Assembly (NCBI RefSeq): GCF_014803405.1
Contig: NZ_JACYFG010000002.1
Coordinates: 426,488-490,487, forward strand
DNA: 64,000 nucleotides
DNA from: Pelagicoccus enzymogenes
Lineage (GTDB): Bacteria; Verrucomicrobiota; Verrucomicrobiia; Opitutales; Opitutaceae
Direction of reading: 5' to 3'
Positions 16,660-26,152 of this stretch are shown here, one piece after another. Made by a program: the position numbers and the translations under genes. The notes beneath the pieces were generated by a model, which had not been told where the DNA came from, did not search any database, and saw only the letters and a program-made list of their open reading frames with translations. Every line of letters begins with the position of its first letter. Within the stretch, counting starts at the first letter, position 1.

Positions 16660-18108
16660 CTAATCGATCAGCTCGCGAATCAGCTTGTTTACCAGCTGCG
16701 GGTTGGCCTTGCCCTTGCTCTTCTTCATGACCGGCCCAAGCAAGGCGTTGAGAGCCTTCTCGTTTCCGTCCTTGTAATTCTGCACCGGCTTAGGGTTCTC
16801 GTCGATCGCCTCCTGGCACCAAACCTTCACCTGGCCCTCATCGAAATCCGGCTTCAAGCCTTTGCGCTCGATTACCTGTTCCGCCGTTTCGCCCGATTTG
16901 AACATCTCAGGGAAGACGTCCTTGTTGGCCACGTTCTTGGGAATCGTTCCCTTCTCCACGACTTGAACCAAGCCAAGCAAGGAATCCGGCGTGATCTTGC
17001 AGTCCTCGAGACGCTGGCCCGCTTCGCTCAGTTCACGCAGCAAGTCGTTCGCTACCAAATTTCCGATCGCCTGAGCCAGCTTCGGCTGCTGCTTGGCCGC
17101 CGACTCGAACCAATCGCTCAAAACGCGGTCCGGAACCAAGACCGCCGTGATGGAATACGGAAGCCCATATTCCTCCATGAAACGGCGCTGCTTGTCCCAA
17201 GGAAGTTCGGGGATCTCCGCCTGAAGCTTGGCCTTCCATTCCTCGTCGATGCGCACCGGCATCAAGTCGGGATCCGGGAAGTAGCGATAATCGTGAGCGT
17301 CTTCCTTCTCACGCATCATCTCGGTCTGTCCAAGGTCCGCGTTCCAACGCCAAGTGGCTTGCTTGATCACGTTCCCCTTCTTCAGCTCTCGGGTCTGGCG
17401 CTTGATCTCGTATTCGATGCCGTTCTTCACGCCCGTGATGCTGTTCAGATTCTTCAGCTCGATCTTTTGCCCCAGCTCCTTCTGCCCGACCGGACGCACC
17501 GAGATGTTCGCATCCGCCCGCATTTGCCCCTTCTCCATGTCGCAATCAGAGATTCCGCAGTAGATCATGGTCTGGCGAATTGCGGTAAGAAACGCGAACG
17601 CTTCCTCACCCGAATGCATGTCCGGCTCGCTCACGATCTCCATCAAGGAGGTGAAGGCTCGGTTGTAGTCGACCAAGCTATCGTCGGCGAAGTGGTTGAG
17701 CTTCCCCACGTCGTTCTCCAAGTGGATGCGAGTCAGCTTGATCTTCTTGTGCTCTCCCATCTCGCCACGGTTCTTTCCCGGCAACTCGATTTCGACGTAG
17801 CCGCCATCGCAGATCGGCTGATCGTACTGGGTGATCTGATAGTTATTCGGACTATCCGGATAAAAGTAGTTCTTGCGATCCCACTTGCAGGTTTCGGGGA
17901 TGGTACAGTTCAAAGCCAAGCCCGCCTTGATGATTCCATCCAACGCAGCCTTGTTCATCACTGGCAAAGCACCAGGCAGGCCCATCACCACAGGATCTAC
18001 TAGCTTGTTCGGCTCGTGGCCATAACCAGCGCGAACGCGGGAGAAGATTTTAGATTCGGCCTTGATCTGAACGTGAACTTCCAGGCCAATTACTGCTTCG
18101 TATTCCAT
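16660..18108 (-). CDS. gatB: Asp-tRNA(Asn)/Glu-tRNA(Gln) amidotransferase subunit B
   Basis: 482 residues. It is the kinase/transamidase and tRNA-binding subunit of GatCAB, which converts Glu-tRNA-Gln and/or Asp-tRNA-Asn to the amidated form. The N-terminal signature GLEVHVQIKAESKIF, the KWDRKNYFYPDSPNNYQITQ segment and DYNRAFTSLMEIVSEPD are all canonical, and the C-terminal YqeY-like tail ends LIRELID. The gene starts 7 bp after the gatA stop and is last in the pheT-gatC-gatA-gatB run. Length is typical. Confidence 0.96.
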   Translation of the reverse strand: MEYEAVIGLEVHVQIKAESKIFSRVRAGYGHEPNKLVDPVVMGLPGALPVMNKAALDGIIKAGLALNCTIPETCKWDRKNYFYPDSPNNYQITQYDQPICDGGYVEIELPGKNRGEMGEHKKIKLTRIHLENDVGKLNHFADDSLVDYNRAFTSLMEIVSEPDMHSGEEAFAFLTAIRQTMIYCGISDCDMEKGQMRADANISVRPVGQKELGQKIELKNLNSITGVKNGIEYEIKRQTRELKKGNVIKQATWRWNADLGQTEMMREKEDAHDYRYFPDPDLMPVRIDEEWKAKLQAEIPELPWDKQRRFMEEYGLPYSITAVLVPDRVLSDWFESAAKQQPKLAQAIGNLVANDLLRELSEAGQRLEDCKITPDSLLGLVQVVEKGTIPKNVANKDVFPEMFKSGETAEQVIERKGLKPDFDEGQVKVWCQEAIDENPKPVQNYKDGNEKALNALLGPVMKKSKGKANPQLVNKLIRELID

Positions 18109-18115
18109 CTTAAAA

Positions 18116-19588
18116 CTAGAGGCTCGGGTGTTGATCCTTGAAGGGGTGAGCGGCTTCGAACTCGTTTGCGATTGCTAGCAGCTCGTCCTCCTTGAAGGGC
18201 TTGCCTAGAATCTGCAAGCCGACCGGCAAGCCATCGCTGTATCCACACGGTAACGACATACCTGGAATGCCCGCCAAGTTCGCGGAAATCGTGTAGATAT
18301 CGCTCAGGTACATGGAAAGCGGATCACTTGACTTTTCGCCTTTCTTGAAAGCTGGCGTCGGGGAGGTCGGAGTAAGCAAAGCGTCCACATTCTCGAAAGC
18401 CTTTTCGAAGTCTTGGCGAATCAAGGTACGAACCTTCTGGGCCTTCAAGTAGTACGCATCGTAGTAACCGCTGCTCAGAACGTAAGTCCCGAGAATGATT
18501 CGACGCTTCACCTCTTCCCCAAAACCTTCGGCCCGCGACTGGCAATAGATATCGACCGAATCCTTGGCATCGAATTTTTCAGCCCGATGCGTGTAGCGGA
18601 TGCCATCGTAGCGAGCGAGGTTCGAAGAGGCTTCCGCCGTCGCGATAATATAGTAAGTCGCCACCGCGTAATCTGTGTGCGGCAAGGACACTTCCTTCAC
18701 CTCGCACCCCAAGCTCTTGTAGAACTCGATGGCTTCGAGCACAGGCTTCATCGCTGGCGTATCCGCCGCGCTCGCGAAGTATTCCTTCGGCAAACCAAGC
18801 GTCCACTTGCGACCGCGCAGCTTTTCCAAAGCTGCGACGAAATTCTGGGTCTCCGTTCTGTAAGAGGTCGAATCTCGTTCGTCGTGCCCTGAAATTGCCT
18901 GCAAGAGCAAAGCCGCGTCCTTAACGCTGCGCGTGAGCGGACCGACCTGGTCAAGCGAAGAGGCAAACGCCGCCAAACCGTAGCGGGAAACACGTCCGTA
19001 GGTTGGCTTCAACCCTACCACTCCGCAATGCGAAGCCGGCTGACGAATAGACCCACCCGTGTCGCTGCCCAAGGTCATCACCGCCTGCCCGGCTGCCGCA
19101 GCTGCCGCGGATCCCCCTGAACTGCCACCGGGTATACAATCGAGATTCCATGGATTGGATGTCGTCTTGAACGCAGAATTCTCCGTGGAAGAGCCCATCG
19201 CGTACTCGTCGAGATTGAGACGTCCCCAAAGCACAGCGCCCTGCGACTTCAATTTTTCGATACAAGTCGCATCGTAAGGCGAAACGAACTTCTCCAGCAT
19301 CTTGCTGGAGCAGGTCAACGGCTGACCGTTGACAGCGAGGTTGTCCTTGATACCGACCGGGATTCCGTCCAAGGGTCCAAGCGAATTCCCAGCAGCCCGT
19401 CGAGCATCCGAAGCATCGGCCTGCGCCAAGGCATCGACCTCGTCATAGGAATTGAACGCCCCCACCTTTTCCTCTACCTGCTTGGTGCGAGCGATGGTGG
19501 CCTTCATCAGATCAACCGCTGAGAGTTCCTTCTTGTCTAGCAATTCCGAAAGCTCGCTAGCCGACTTGTAGTACAATTCTTCTGACAC
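18116..19588 (-). CDS. gatA: Asp-tRNA(Asn)/Glu-tRNA(Gln) amidotransferase subunit A
   Basis: 490 residues from a GTG at 19588. An in-frame ATG at 19660 would add 24 non-conserved residues and overlap gatC by 26 bp. The GTG start gives [17 protein letters not shown], where the family usually begins. It is the glutaminase subunit, releasing ammonia from glutamine with a Ser-cisSer-Lys triad: Lys in GIKDNLAV and the serines in [14 protein letters not shown] and [12 protein letters not shown]. It works with GatC and GatB encoded on either side. Confidence 0.95.
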   Translation of the reverse strand: MSEELYYKSASELSELLDKKELSAVDLMKATIARTKQVEEKVGAFNSYDEVDALAQADASDARRAAGNSLGPLDGIPVGIKDNLAVNGQPLTCSSKMLEKFVSPYDATCIEKLKSQGAVLWGRLNLDEYAMGSSTENSAFKTTSNPWNLDCIPGGSSGGSAAAAAAGQAVMTLGSDTGGSIRQPASHCGVVGLKPTYGRVSRYGLAAFASSLDQVGPLTRSVKDAALLLQAISGHDERDSTSYRTETQNFVAALEKLRGRKWTLGLPKEYFASAADTPAMKPVLEAIEFYKSLGCEVKEVSLPHTDYAVATYYIIATAEASSNLARYDGIRYTHRAEKFDAKDSVDIYCQSRAEGFGEEVKRRIILGTYVLSSGYYDAYYLKAQKVRTLIRQDFEKAFENVDALLTPTSPTPAFKKGEKSSDPLSMYLSDIYTISANLAGIPGMSLPCGYSDGLPVGLQILGKPFKEDELLAIANEFEAAHPFKDQHPSL

Positions 19589-19634
19589 CGTATCTTCGTG
19601 TTTTTTCGTGCGCTGGGCGGATGATCGAAAAGGC

Positions 19635-19925
19635 TCAATCCACAACCTTCGGGACGACAATCATGTTGTCGCGCTGGGCTGGGGCATTTTTGAGAGCCTC
19701 CTCCGTGGAGAGTTCTCCCTTTACCTCGTCTTCTTGCCAAACGTTGTAGACAGGGTGCGGATGAGCTGTGGGCTCCACACCGTCCGTGTCGAGTTCCTCA
19801 AGCTTTTCGACGTATCCAATTATCGAATCCAGTTGCCCCGAAAGCTTTTCCTTCTCCGCATCCGTAAGATTGATACGGGCGAGTTTCGCAGTGTACTCGA
19901 TATCTATGTGCGTTTTCTCAGACAT
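19635..19925 (-). CDS. gatC: Asp-tRNA(Asn)/Glu-tRNA(Gln) amidotransferase subunit C
   Basis: 96 residues, small helical belt protein that wraps GatA and GatB. It shows the usual pattern: [19 protein letters not shown] near the start, then [22 protein letters not shown] and a C-terminal [11 protein letters not shown]. Length is typical. It lies 17 bp after the pheT stop and 46 bp before the preferred gatA start, within one minus-strand translation operon. Confidence 0.93.
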   Translation of the reverse strand: MSEKTHIDIEYTAKLARINLTDAEKEKLSGQLDSIIGYVEKLEELDTDGVEPTAHPHPVYNVWQEDEVKGELSTEEALKNAPAQRDNMIVVPKVVD

Positions 19926-19942
19926 GACAGTTCGATATTAAC

Positions 19943-22381
19943 TTAGTCGCGGATGCTGTACGAAGACGCCTCACGCACTTGGCTCTGGATCGTTTCAAAA
20001 GCCTTGTTCACTTCCTTGTCCTTAAGCGTGCGGTCCAGGGCCCGGAACGTCATGCTGACCGCCACGCTCTTCTTGTCCTCCGCCACGCCTACGCCTTCGT
20101 AGACGTCGAAGACCGAAACCTTCTCGACTTCGAAGCCCTTTGCCGCCTTGGAGGCAATTTTGCTCATGGTACGGACGACTTCCTCGGCTGGCTCGGACTT
20201 GTCGACTACCAACGCCAAGTCGCGGCTTGAAGCTGGATACAAGCTGAAGGGCTTGAACTTGATACGCTTCGGTTCGCGCAAGCGCTCGGGCAAGTAACAG
20301 AAAATGCCTCCAAAGACTTCGCCTTGGATATCCATTTCCTTGATACGCGGCAAACTCATTAGTCCCACGCGAGCAAAGAAGCCAGCCTTGGGCTCTTCGT
20401 ACGCCGCGCTGTGGCCTTCCTGCCAAGCTCCCTCGTTGTCACTTGCATTGCGAATCTTGAACTTTCCAAGATCGATGCCCGCATAGCTGGCAATCGTCTT
20501 GATACGCTCCTTGGCCGCATAAAAGTCGTCGAAGCTTCTCTCCTTCCAAGTGCGCTCGGTTCCTCCGTTACATTCGAGGAACGCGACGGCAACCATCTCT
20601 ACGACTTTGCCATTAAGCTCGCGGAAGACGCGACCGGTTTCAAAGAAACGGTTCGCTCCTGTCTTGCGCGACTGGTTCAGGTGCAAGACCTCTAGCATTC
20701 CCGGCAACAGACTGTGGCGAAGCTGCGTTTGGTCTTCGCTAATCGGATTGAGCAAAGCCAATTCTTCCGCAGAAACGTGTCCTGCCCAACGCTTTTGTTC
20801 GCCTAGCGAGCGCAAGGTGTAAGTCACCGTCTCGGCAAAGTTTTGTCCGATCAAGTAGGAGGCCGCCTTGCGGTTGAATTGGGTAATCGGGCTGTCGTTG
20901 ACGGTCGTGGCGGTCGCTCGAACTTGGCCGCCTGGGATCTTATCCGTTCCGTAGATACGCAGCACTTCCTCCAGCAAATCGACCGGACGATAAAGGTCGC
21001 CCCGATAGCTAGGTATCGAAACGGTCCATACATCATCGCCGTCCACCGAGATGCTCATATCCAACAACTCGAGCGCCTCGCGGATTTCTTCGTCTGCGAT
21101 TTCAAAGCCGCTTTTCTTGCGGATCCACTCAGGAGTGATTTCAATTTCGGTCTGCCACGCGGGCTCGTTCCCAGCGGTTGCCCCGTTAGAACAAAGCTCG
21201 CCGCCCGCCGTTTCCAGAATGAGGGAGATTGCTCGCTCGCTGGCGTAACGCAAAGAAAGTGGATCCACTCCTCTCTCGAAGCGATAAGAGCTATCGGTTG
21301 AAAGGGCCAACTTCTTGGATACCCAACGAATGGTGCTCGGTTTGAAATAAGCAACTTCCAGGACGAGGTCAGTCGTATCTTCCTTTACTTCGGAATTCTG
21401 ACCGCCCATCACACCCGCAACCGCCAACGCCTTGGACTGGTCAGCAATTACGACCATGCGGCTGGAGAGCTTACGCTCCTCGCCGTCGAGGGTGTGCATG
21501 ACTTCGCCTTCGCCAGCATTGCGAACCACAATCTTGCCGCCTTCGATGTCGCGAGCGTCGAAAGCGTGCATTGGATTCCCACACTCGTGCATGACGAAGT
21601 TCGTCACGTCGACAACGTTGTTGATAGGACGCAGTCCTATGGAGGAAAGCGCTTCCTGCAGCCACTTCGGGCTGGGACCAATTTTGACGCCCTTGATCAC
21701 GCTTGCGATATAGAGCGGGCAGTCTTCTTCCGCATCTACCGTGACTCCCTTGAAAAGAGCGTCGCCGTTGGCGCGATCCGACTTGGCTGGAATGTCGTTG
21801 ACCTCTGGATACTTAACGTCGCGACGGTACCAAGCTGCTAGCTCGCGGGCGATGCCGATATGCGACAAGCAGTCGGGGCGGTTTGGAGTCACTTCCAAAT
21901 TGAAGATCGTATCGCTATCGGTTAGCACGTCATTGATCGGGGTACCGAGCTCAGGACGTCCGTCAAGAATCAGCAAACCGGAATCGTCGCCGGAAGCGCC
22001 GATCTCGCTGGCTCCGCACATCATTCCTGCGGACGGAACCCCGCGTAACTTGGACTCCTTGATCTTGAATCCTCCCGGCAACTCAGCCCCAGGAAGAGCC
22101 ACGGGAACGCGATCGCCTACCTTGTAGTTGCTCGCTCCACACACAATCGACTTCTCGCCAATCTCAGGACCGCAATCCACGCGACAGACGCCCAGCTTAT
22201 CCGCATCGGGATGCTGGTCGCGCTGCAGGACTTCGCCCACCACCACGTTTTCGAGCGGAGGAACGCCCGTCGTTTCCATATCGTCGACTTCAAAACCGAG
22301 GAGCGTCAGCGAAGCGGCGAGCTCTTTGGGAGACTCGTCAAGATCTACGTAACGCTTAAGCCACTTGAGAGATACTTTCAC
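19943..22381 (-). CDS. pheT: Phenylalanine--tRNA ligase beta subunit
   Basis: 812 residues. Domains in order: B1 with the tRNA-binding OB fold (VVGEVLQRDQHPDADKLGVCRV, about 47-68), the B3/B4 editing domain, B5, the catalytic-like B6/B7 region, and a C-terminal FDX-ACB anticodon-binding domain (KPFSLYPASSRDLALVVD near the end). It forms the alpha2-beta2 enzyme with PheS, encoded 38 bp upstream. Length is typical of bacterial PheT. Confidence 0.95.
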   Translation of the reverse strand: MKVSLKWLKRYVDLDESPKELAASLTLLGFEVDDMETTGVPPLENVVVGEVLQRDQHPDADKLGVCRVDCGPEIGEKSIVCGASNYKVGDRVPVALPGAELPGGFKIKESKLRGVPSAGMMCGASEIGASGDDSGLLILDGRPELGTPINDVLTDSDTIFNLEVTPNRPDCLSHIGIARELAAWYRRDVKYPEVNDIPAKSDRANGDALFKGVTVDAEEDCPLYIASVIKGVKIGPSPKWLQEALSSIGLRPINNVVDVTNFVMHECGNPMHAFDARDIEGGKIVVRNAGEGEVMHTLDGEERKLSSRMVVIADQSKALAVAGVMGGQNSEVKEDTTDLVLEVAYFKPSTIRWVSKKLALSTDSSYRFERGVDPLSLRYASERAISLILETAGGELCSNGATAGNEPAWQTEIEITPEWIRKKSGFEIADEEIREALELLDMSISVDGDDVWTVSIPSYRGDLYRPVDLLEEVLRIYGTDKIPGGQVRATATTVNDSPITQFNRKAASYLIGQNFAETVTYTLRSLGEQKRWAGHVSAEELALLNPISEDQTQLRHSLLPGMLEVLHLNQSRKTGANRFFETGRVFRELNGKVVEMVAVAFLECNGGTERTWKERSFDDFYAAKERIKTIASYAGIDLGKFKIRNASDNEGAWQEGHSAAYEEPKAGFFARVGLMSLPRIKEMDIQGEVFGGIFCYLPERLREPKRIKFKPFSLYPASSRDLALVVDKSEPAEEVVRTMSKIASKAAKGFEVEKVSVFDVYEGVGVAEDKKSVAVSMTFRALDRTLKDKEVNKAFETIQSQVREASSYSIRD

Positions 22382-22419
22382 AGTATAAATTTGTTAGAGT
22401 TTATGGATACAGGGTTAGC

Positions 22420-23460
22420 TTACGCGAACTGCGACAGGAAGCGGGCGTCGTTCTGATAGAAGTAGCGGATATCGTCGATTCCGTAGAGGATCATAGCGAT
22501 ACGCTCGATACCCATGCCAAAGGCAAACCCCGAGTACTTTTCCTGGTCCACACCGACCGCTTCTAAAACGGCTGGCTCGACCATGCCGCAGCCCGCGATT
22601 TCCACCCAGTCGCTCCCGAGTTTGGCAAGATGGCTGGAGGAGAAATCCACTTCGAAGCTGGGCTCGGTGTAAGGGAAGAAGTGCGGGCGAAAACGCGTCT
22701 TGGTCCCCTTCCCCAACAGGCGTTCGAAGAAGTAGTCGAGCACAGCCTTGAGGTCGCGCACCGTTACATCCTCGTCGATATAGAGGCCTTCGATCTGATG
22801 GAAATTGGCGCTGTGCGTAGCGTCAACCGTATCGCGACGGAAACAACGCCCAGGAGAAATAATACGCAGAGGTGGCTTCTCCTTGAGCATGGTGCGGATC
22901 TGCACCGAGGAAGTGTGGGTACGCAGCAAGTAGCGCTCGTCTGCCTTTTTGGATACGTTGCCGAATTGGGCGTTGTTGGGCAGGTAGAAGGTGTCCTGCA
23001 AATCGCGAGCTGGGTGATCGGCCGGGGTGTTGAGCGCGTCGAAGCAGTAGTACTCGGTCTCAACTTCCGTTCCTTCCGTAACCGTGAATCCGATTTGCTT
23101 GAAGATGCTGCAGATCTCCTCGCGCACCTTGGTCAAAGGATGCTGGCTGCCCAACGCGTCGTTCGGCGACGGAAGCGACGGGTCGATGGCGGGACCGATG
23201 CGGGCCGCGAGTTCCGCTTGCTCGAGAGTGGCGATGGCATCGTCGTAGAAACCTTGGATGGTGGTCTTGGCCTGATTGATGAGCTTGCCAAAGGTGGGGC
23301 GATCTTCCTTGGCGATCGAGCCCATGTTTTTCATCACCTTGGTGAGCGCTCCGTTGGGTCCGGTGATTTCCGCCTTCACGGTCTCGAAACCAGCGCGGCT
23401 GGTCACGGCGGCTACCTTTTGCTTGGCAGATTCTACGATTGTCTTGAGTTCGTCTTCCAT
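22420..23460 (-). CDS. pheS: Phenylalanine--tRNA ligase alpha subunit
   Basis: 346 residues, class II synthetase catalytic subunit. An N-terminal coiled-coil tRNA-binding region (1-90) precedes the catalytic core with motif 2 (FRRDTVDATHSANFHQIEGLYID) and motif 3 (GFAFGMGIERIAMILYGIDDIR). It charges tRNA-Phe together with PheT. The start codon lies 174 bp after rplT, and a terminator-like hairpin sits in that gap, so pheST may have its own promoter or be attenuated. Confidence 0.95.
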   Translation of the reverse strand: MEDELKTIVESAKQKVAAVTSRAGFETVKAEITGPNGALTKVMKNMGSIAKEDRPTFGKLINQAKTTIQGFYDDAIATLEQAELAARIGPAIDPSLPSPNDALGSQHPLTKVREEICSIFKQIGFTVTEGTEVETEYYCFDALNTPADHPARDLQDTFYLPNNAQFGNVSKKADERYLLRTHTSSVQIRTMLKEKPPLRIISPGRCFRRDTVDATHSANFHQIEGLYIDEDVTVRDLKAVLDYFFERLLGKGTKTRFRPHFFPYTEPSFEVDFSSSHLAKLGSDWVEIAGCGMVEPAVLEAVGVDQEKYSGFAFGMGIERIAMILYGIDDIRYFYQNDARFLSQFA

Positions 23461-23529
23461 GAGAAGGGAGGTTTTCTGATGGTCATGCGGATCGAGCGAG
23501 TCGCATCGACAGCCGCGGGAAAAAGGAAT

Positions 23530-23562
23530 AAAAAAAGGAGCCCGAGCAGATACTCGAACTCC
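23530..23562 (-). terminator. Terminator or attenuator between rplT and pheS
   Basis: On the minus strand GGAGTTCGAG pairs with CTCGGGCTCC (two wobble pairs) around a 6-base loop and is followed by seven T residues. It lies 72 bp after the rplT stop and about 70 bp before the pheS start. A second hairpin, CCGAaGCTC/GAGCTCGG (about 23584-23605), precedes it, an arrangement compatible with attenuation. Confidence 0.75.
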
Positions 23563-23634
23563 TTCTAGTGAAAGGAAAATTGTGTTGTCCGAGCTCTTTT
23601 TGTGAGCTTCGGAAAAACGCTTTCGCTTCGGGCC

Positions 23635-24006
23635 TTACGCTGCTGCCTTCGCCTTCAGGGCTTCCTTGGCCTTTTCGACCAGTCCCTTGAACGCGATAGG
23701 ATCGTTGACAGCGATGTCGGCGAGGATCTTGCGATCGAGAACGATTTCCGCAGCCTTGAGGCCTTCGGTAAATCGGCTGTAGCTCATGTCTTCGGCGCGG
23801 CAAGCGGCGTTGATGCGTACGATCCAGAGAGCGCGCCAGGTGCGCTTCTTGGCGCGGCGGTCACGGTATGCGTACTGCAGCGCGTGGGCTACGGATTCCT
23901 TGGCGTACTTGTAGAGACGCGACTTGTTACCGAAGTGGCCCTTGGCCTGCTTCAGCATCTTCTTGCGGCGCCTTGTGTATGCGGGTGCGTTTGTTGCTCT
24001 AGGCAT
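23635..24006 (-). CDS. rplT: 50S ribosomal protein L20
   Basis: 123 residues, highly basic. The family pattern is clear: [26 protein letters not shown] at the start, then [21 protein letters not shown]. It binds 23S rRNA early in 50S assembly, and in other bacteria also represses its own operon. It lies 86 bp downstream of rpmI. infC, the usual first gene of this operon, is not present upstream; tRNA genes take its place. Confidence 0.97.
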   Translation of the reverse strand: MPRATNAPAYTRRRKKMLKQAKGHFGNKSRLYKYAKESVAHALQYAYRDRRAKKRTWRALWIVRINAACRAEDMSYSRFTEGLKAAEIVLDRKILADIAVNDPIAFKGLVEKAKEALKAKAAA

Positions 24007-24092
24007 GTTTTATAACTTTCTAGTATTGGATTTCGTCAGGTCGCCTTGATTACAATTTACCTAGCCGAAATAATTCTCGTCGAAACAGGGAC

Positions 24093-24287
24093 TTAGAGGC
24101 CGTGAGGCAAGCCGCGCATGAGGTCGGCTTGGCGTCCAGCGGAGACTGCCTTGTCCTTGTTGAGGTTGCGCTTCTGCTTCGTGCTCTTCTGGTGCAAATG
24201 GTGACGTTGCCCAGGAGAACGACGACGCAGCTTACCGTTGGCGGTGAGCTTGAAGCGTTTTGCGATAGATTTCTTGGTCTTTTGCAT
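24093..24287 (-). CDS. rpmI: 50S ribosomal protein L35
   Basis: 64 residues from the ATG at 24287; the frame stays open upstream to 24500 but runs into the tRNA-Thr gene, so the longer form is not real. The sequence begins MQKTKKSIAKRFKLTANGKL, followed by RRRSPGQRHHLHQKSTKQKR, as in bacterial L35. It is basic and binds 23S rRNA. First protein gene of the rpmI-rplT unit. Confidence 0.95.
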   Translation of the reverse strand: MQKTKKSIAKRFKLTANGKLRRRSPGQRHHLHQKSTKQKRNLNKDKAVSAGRQADLMRGLPHGL

Positions 24288-24428
24288 GACTTTGAAGGAA
24301 TCGATGACAAAGATACAAAAGCTCTCCTGTGTAAAGGGGAAATAAAGCAATTTTGCATCTTCAAAAAGCAGGGACTCGCCGGTTCGCGAATCCGGTTTCG
24401 GGAGCCAACGAGCTCCACGTTCGAAACA

Positions 24429-24464
24429 CAAAAAAACCGCCAGCCCGAGAACTAGCGGTTTTTT
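24429..24464 (-). terminator. Terminator after the tRNA-Thr gene
   Basis: AACCGCTAG and CTGGCGGTT form a 9-bp stem with one wobble around an 8-base loop; a T-run follows on both strands, so it may work in both directions. It lies 7 bases after the 3' CCA of tRNA-Thr and separates the tRNA genes from rpmI. Confidence 0.85.
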
Positions 24465-24470
24465 CGAAAG

Positions 24471-24546
24471 TGGAGCCGGTGATGGGACTCGAACCCGCAA
24501 CCTACTGATTACAAATCAGTTGCTCTACCAATTGAGCTACACCGGC
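24471..24546 (-). tRNA. tRNA-Thr (anticodon TGT)
   Basis: 76 nt including an encoded CCA. On the minus strand it begins GCCGGTGTAGCTCAATTGG. The anticodon loop is TTTGTAA within the ACTGA/TCAGT stem, so the anticodon is TGT. The T arm GCGGGTTCGAGTCCCGC-like and the 7-bp acceptor (GCCGGTG with CACCGGC) pair well. Confidence 0.97.
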
Positions 24547-24592
24547 AAACTTGTCTGTGAATCGGACTTGTACCGCTTCACCTAAAGGAAAG

Positions 24593-24668
<76 letters not shown>

Positions 24669-24756
24669 GTCATTTGGAAGGCCCCGAAAAAGCTATTTAA
24701 GAACCCAACTGTCAACCCCGTTTTGATTTTTTTTCGTTTTCCCCTCTGGAGAAAAA

Positions 24757-26061
24757 TCAAAAGTCCTGCAAGGCGCCCTGCCCCAACGGGCTTTCTTCGT
24801 AAAACCGATCCCAGATTTCGCCGATCAAATAGATGGATCCGCTCACCACCACCGGCCGATCGGAGGGGAAATCGAGAGCGCAAACGCCTTTCTCCGGAAA
24901 AAGCTCGGCCAATTTCGCATCCGACACCTCCCCCTCGAAACCGACAGGAACGAAGGACTTTAGCTCATCGAAGGTGCAGGCCCGATCTTGTTCCGGCATG
25001 ACGAAAAGCAGGCTGGCTGCCCACCTCGCCGCTACCGGTACCAGAGACGCAGCGCGATAGGTTCCCATAACCCCCATGACAATGTCAGGACGCTTGCCAC
25101 CGCTACGAACGACGAGATCCGCCAGGTTCTCGTCCAGCCAGCGAGCCCCTTCGGAGTTATGGGAAACGTCGAAAACGATTTTGCGGTTCTCGAGCTGACG
25201 TTCCTCCCAGCGCCCAGGCCAAGCGACCTCGAGCAGGCTCCGCTTCGCCTTTTCCAGGTCCAAGCCGAACCGCTCCCGCACGACATCTGCCACCGTCAGA
25301 GCAATCGCCGCATTAATTCGTTGGTAGCTCCCGTGCAGGTTCGTCTGCGGGTAATTCGCAAGGTCGCGACCGAAGCGATCCTCCACGCGAACCAACTCAC
25401 AACCCCGCTCGTCGCATATCTCGCGAATCGCCTTCATCGCCTCTGGCTCCAGCAAGCCCACCACCACCGGGATACCCGGCTTGATAATCCCTCCCTTCTC
25501 CCGAGCGATAGCCGCCAGCGTGTCTCCCAGTATCTCGCAATGGTCGAGACCGATTGAAGTGATCACGCTCACCTCGGGCAGCAAAACGTTAGTCGCGTCC
25601 AATCGCCCGCCCAGCCCCACTTCAACCACGGCGACATCGACTGATTCCCGAGCAAAGTGCAGGAAGGCCATCGCCGTCATGAACTCGAAAAAGCTCGGAT
25701 GCAGATCCGGATCTTCCTCTGCCACCTTTTCCGCAAAAGGAAGTAGCTCGCGCACGTACTCGAGGATCTGCGGCTCGCCAAGGATGCGGCGGTCCACCTG
25801 GATTCGCTCTCCTTGCCTAACTAGATGCGGCGACGTCGAGAGGCCGGAGCGGAAACCTTGGTCGCGGAAGATCCGCTCCAGCATCGCGCAAGTCGAGCCC
25901 TTGCCGTTGGTTCCAGCTACATGGATGCAAGGATAGTTCCGCTGCGGATGCCCGAGCACCTCCGCAAAGCGCTCCATACGGTCTATGCCGTACTTGGACC
26001 CGCGGTTCTTGAGCGAGTACAACCAGTCGCGAGCAGCCTCGTAAGAATCGAGCTCTGGCAT
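24757..26061 (-). CDS. folC: Dihydrofolate synthase / folylpolyglutamate synthase
   Basis: 434 residues, Mur-ligase-like ATP-dependent enzyme that adds glutamate to dihydropteroate and folates. The P-loop HVAGTNGKGSTCAMLERIF (about 46-64), the TSPHLVRQGERIQVD segment, the FEFMTAMAFLHFARE helix and GLGGRLDATNV are all diagnostic. The C-terminal domain has FDVSHNSEGARWL in place of the usual FDGAHN. It lies downstream of accD on the same strand with a 91-bp gap; folC next to accD is a common bacterial arrangement. Confidence 0.94.
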   Translation of the reverse strand: MPELDSYEAARDWLYSLKNRGSKYGIDRMERFAEVLGHPQRNYPCIHVAGTNGKGSTCAMLERIFRDQGFRSGLSTSPHLVRQGERIQVDRRILGEPQILEYVRELLPFAEKVAEEDPDLHPSFFEFMTAMAFLHFARESVDVAVVEVGLGGRLDATNVLLPEVSVITSIGLDHCEILGDTLAAIAREKGGIIKPGIPVVVGLLEPEAMKAIREICDERGCELVRVEDRFGRDLANYPQTNLHGSYQRINAAIALTVADVVRERFGLDLEKAKRSLLEVAWPGRWEERQLENRKIVFDVSHNSEGARWLDENLADLVVRSGGKRPDIVMGVMGTYRAASLVPVAARWAASLLFVMPEQDRACTFDELKSFVPVGFEGEVSDAKLAELFPEKGVCALDFPSDRPVVVSGSIYLIGEIWDRFYEESPLGQGALQDF

Positions 26062-26152
26062 TGTATATACCTCGTAGGAAACGGCCTCGCGCCGCGATTT
26101 TACATCGACCTAAGCGTGCAGAATCGCGACGCAAGGTCGCTACCCACGCCGA

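Noticed and set aside
16573..18003. Long plus-strand open frame of 476 codons opposite gatB
   Set aside because: Antisense shadow of gatB, no recognised domain.
24710..24715. TTGACA before tRNA-Lys as a standard promoter
   Set aside because: The -35 is perfect, but 17 bp downstream the sequence is CTTTTT, not a -10. A similar pattern precedes the tRNA-Asn fragment (49511-49516). Not called as a promoter without a -10.
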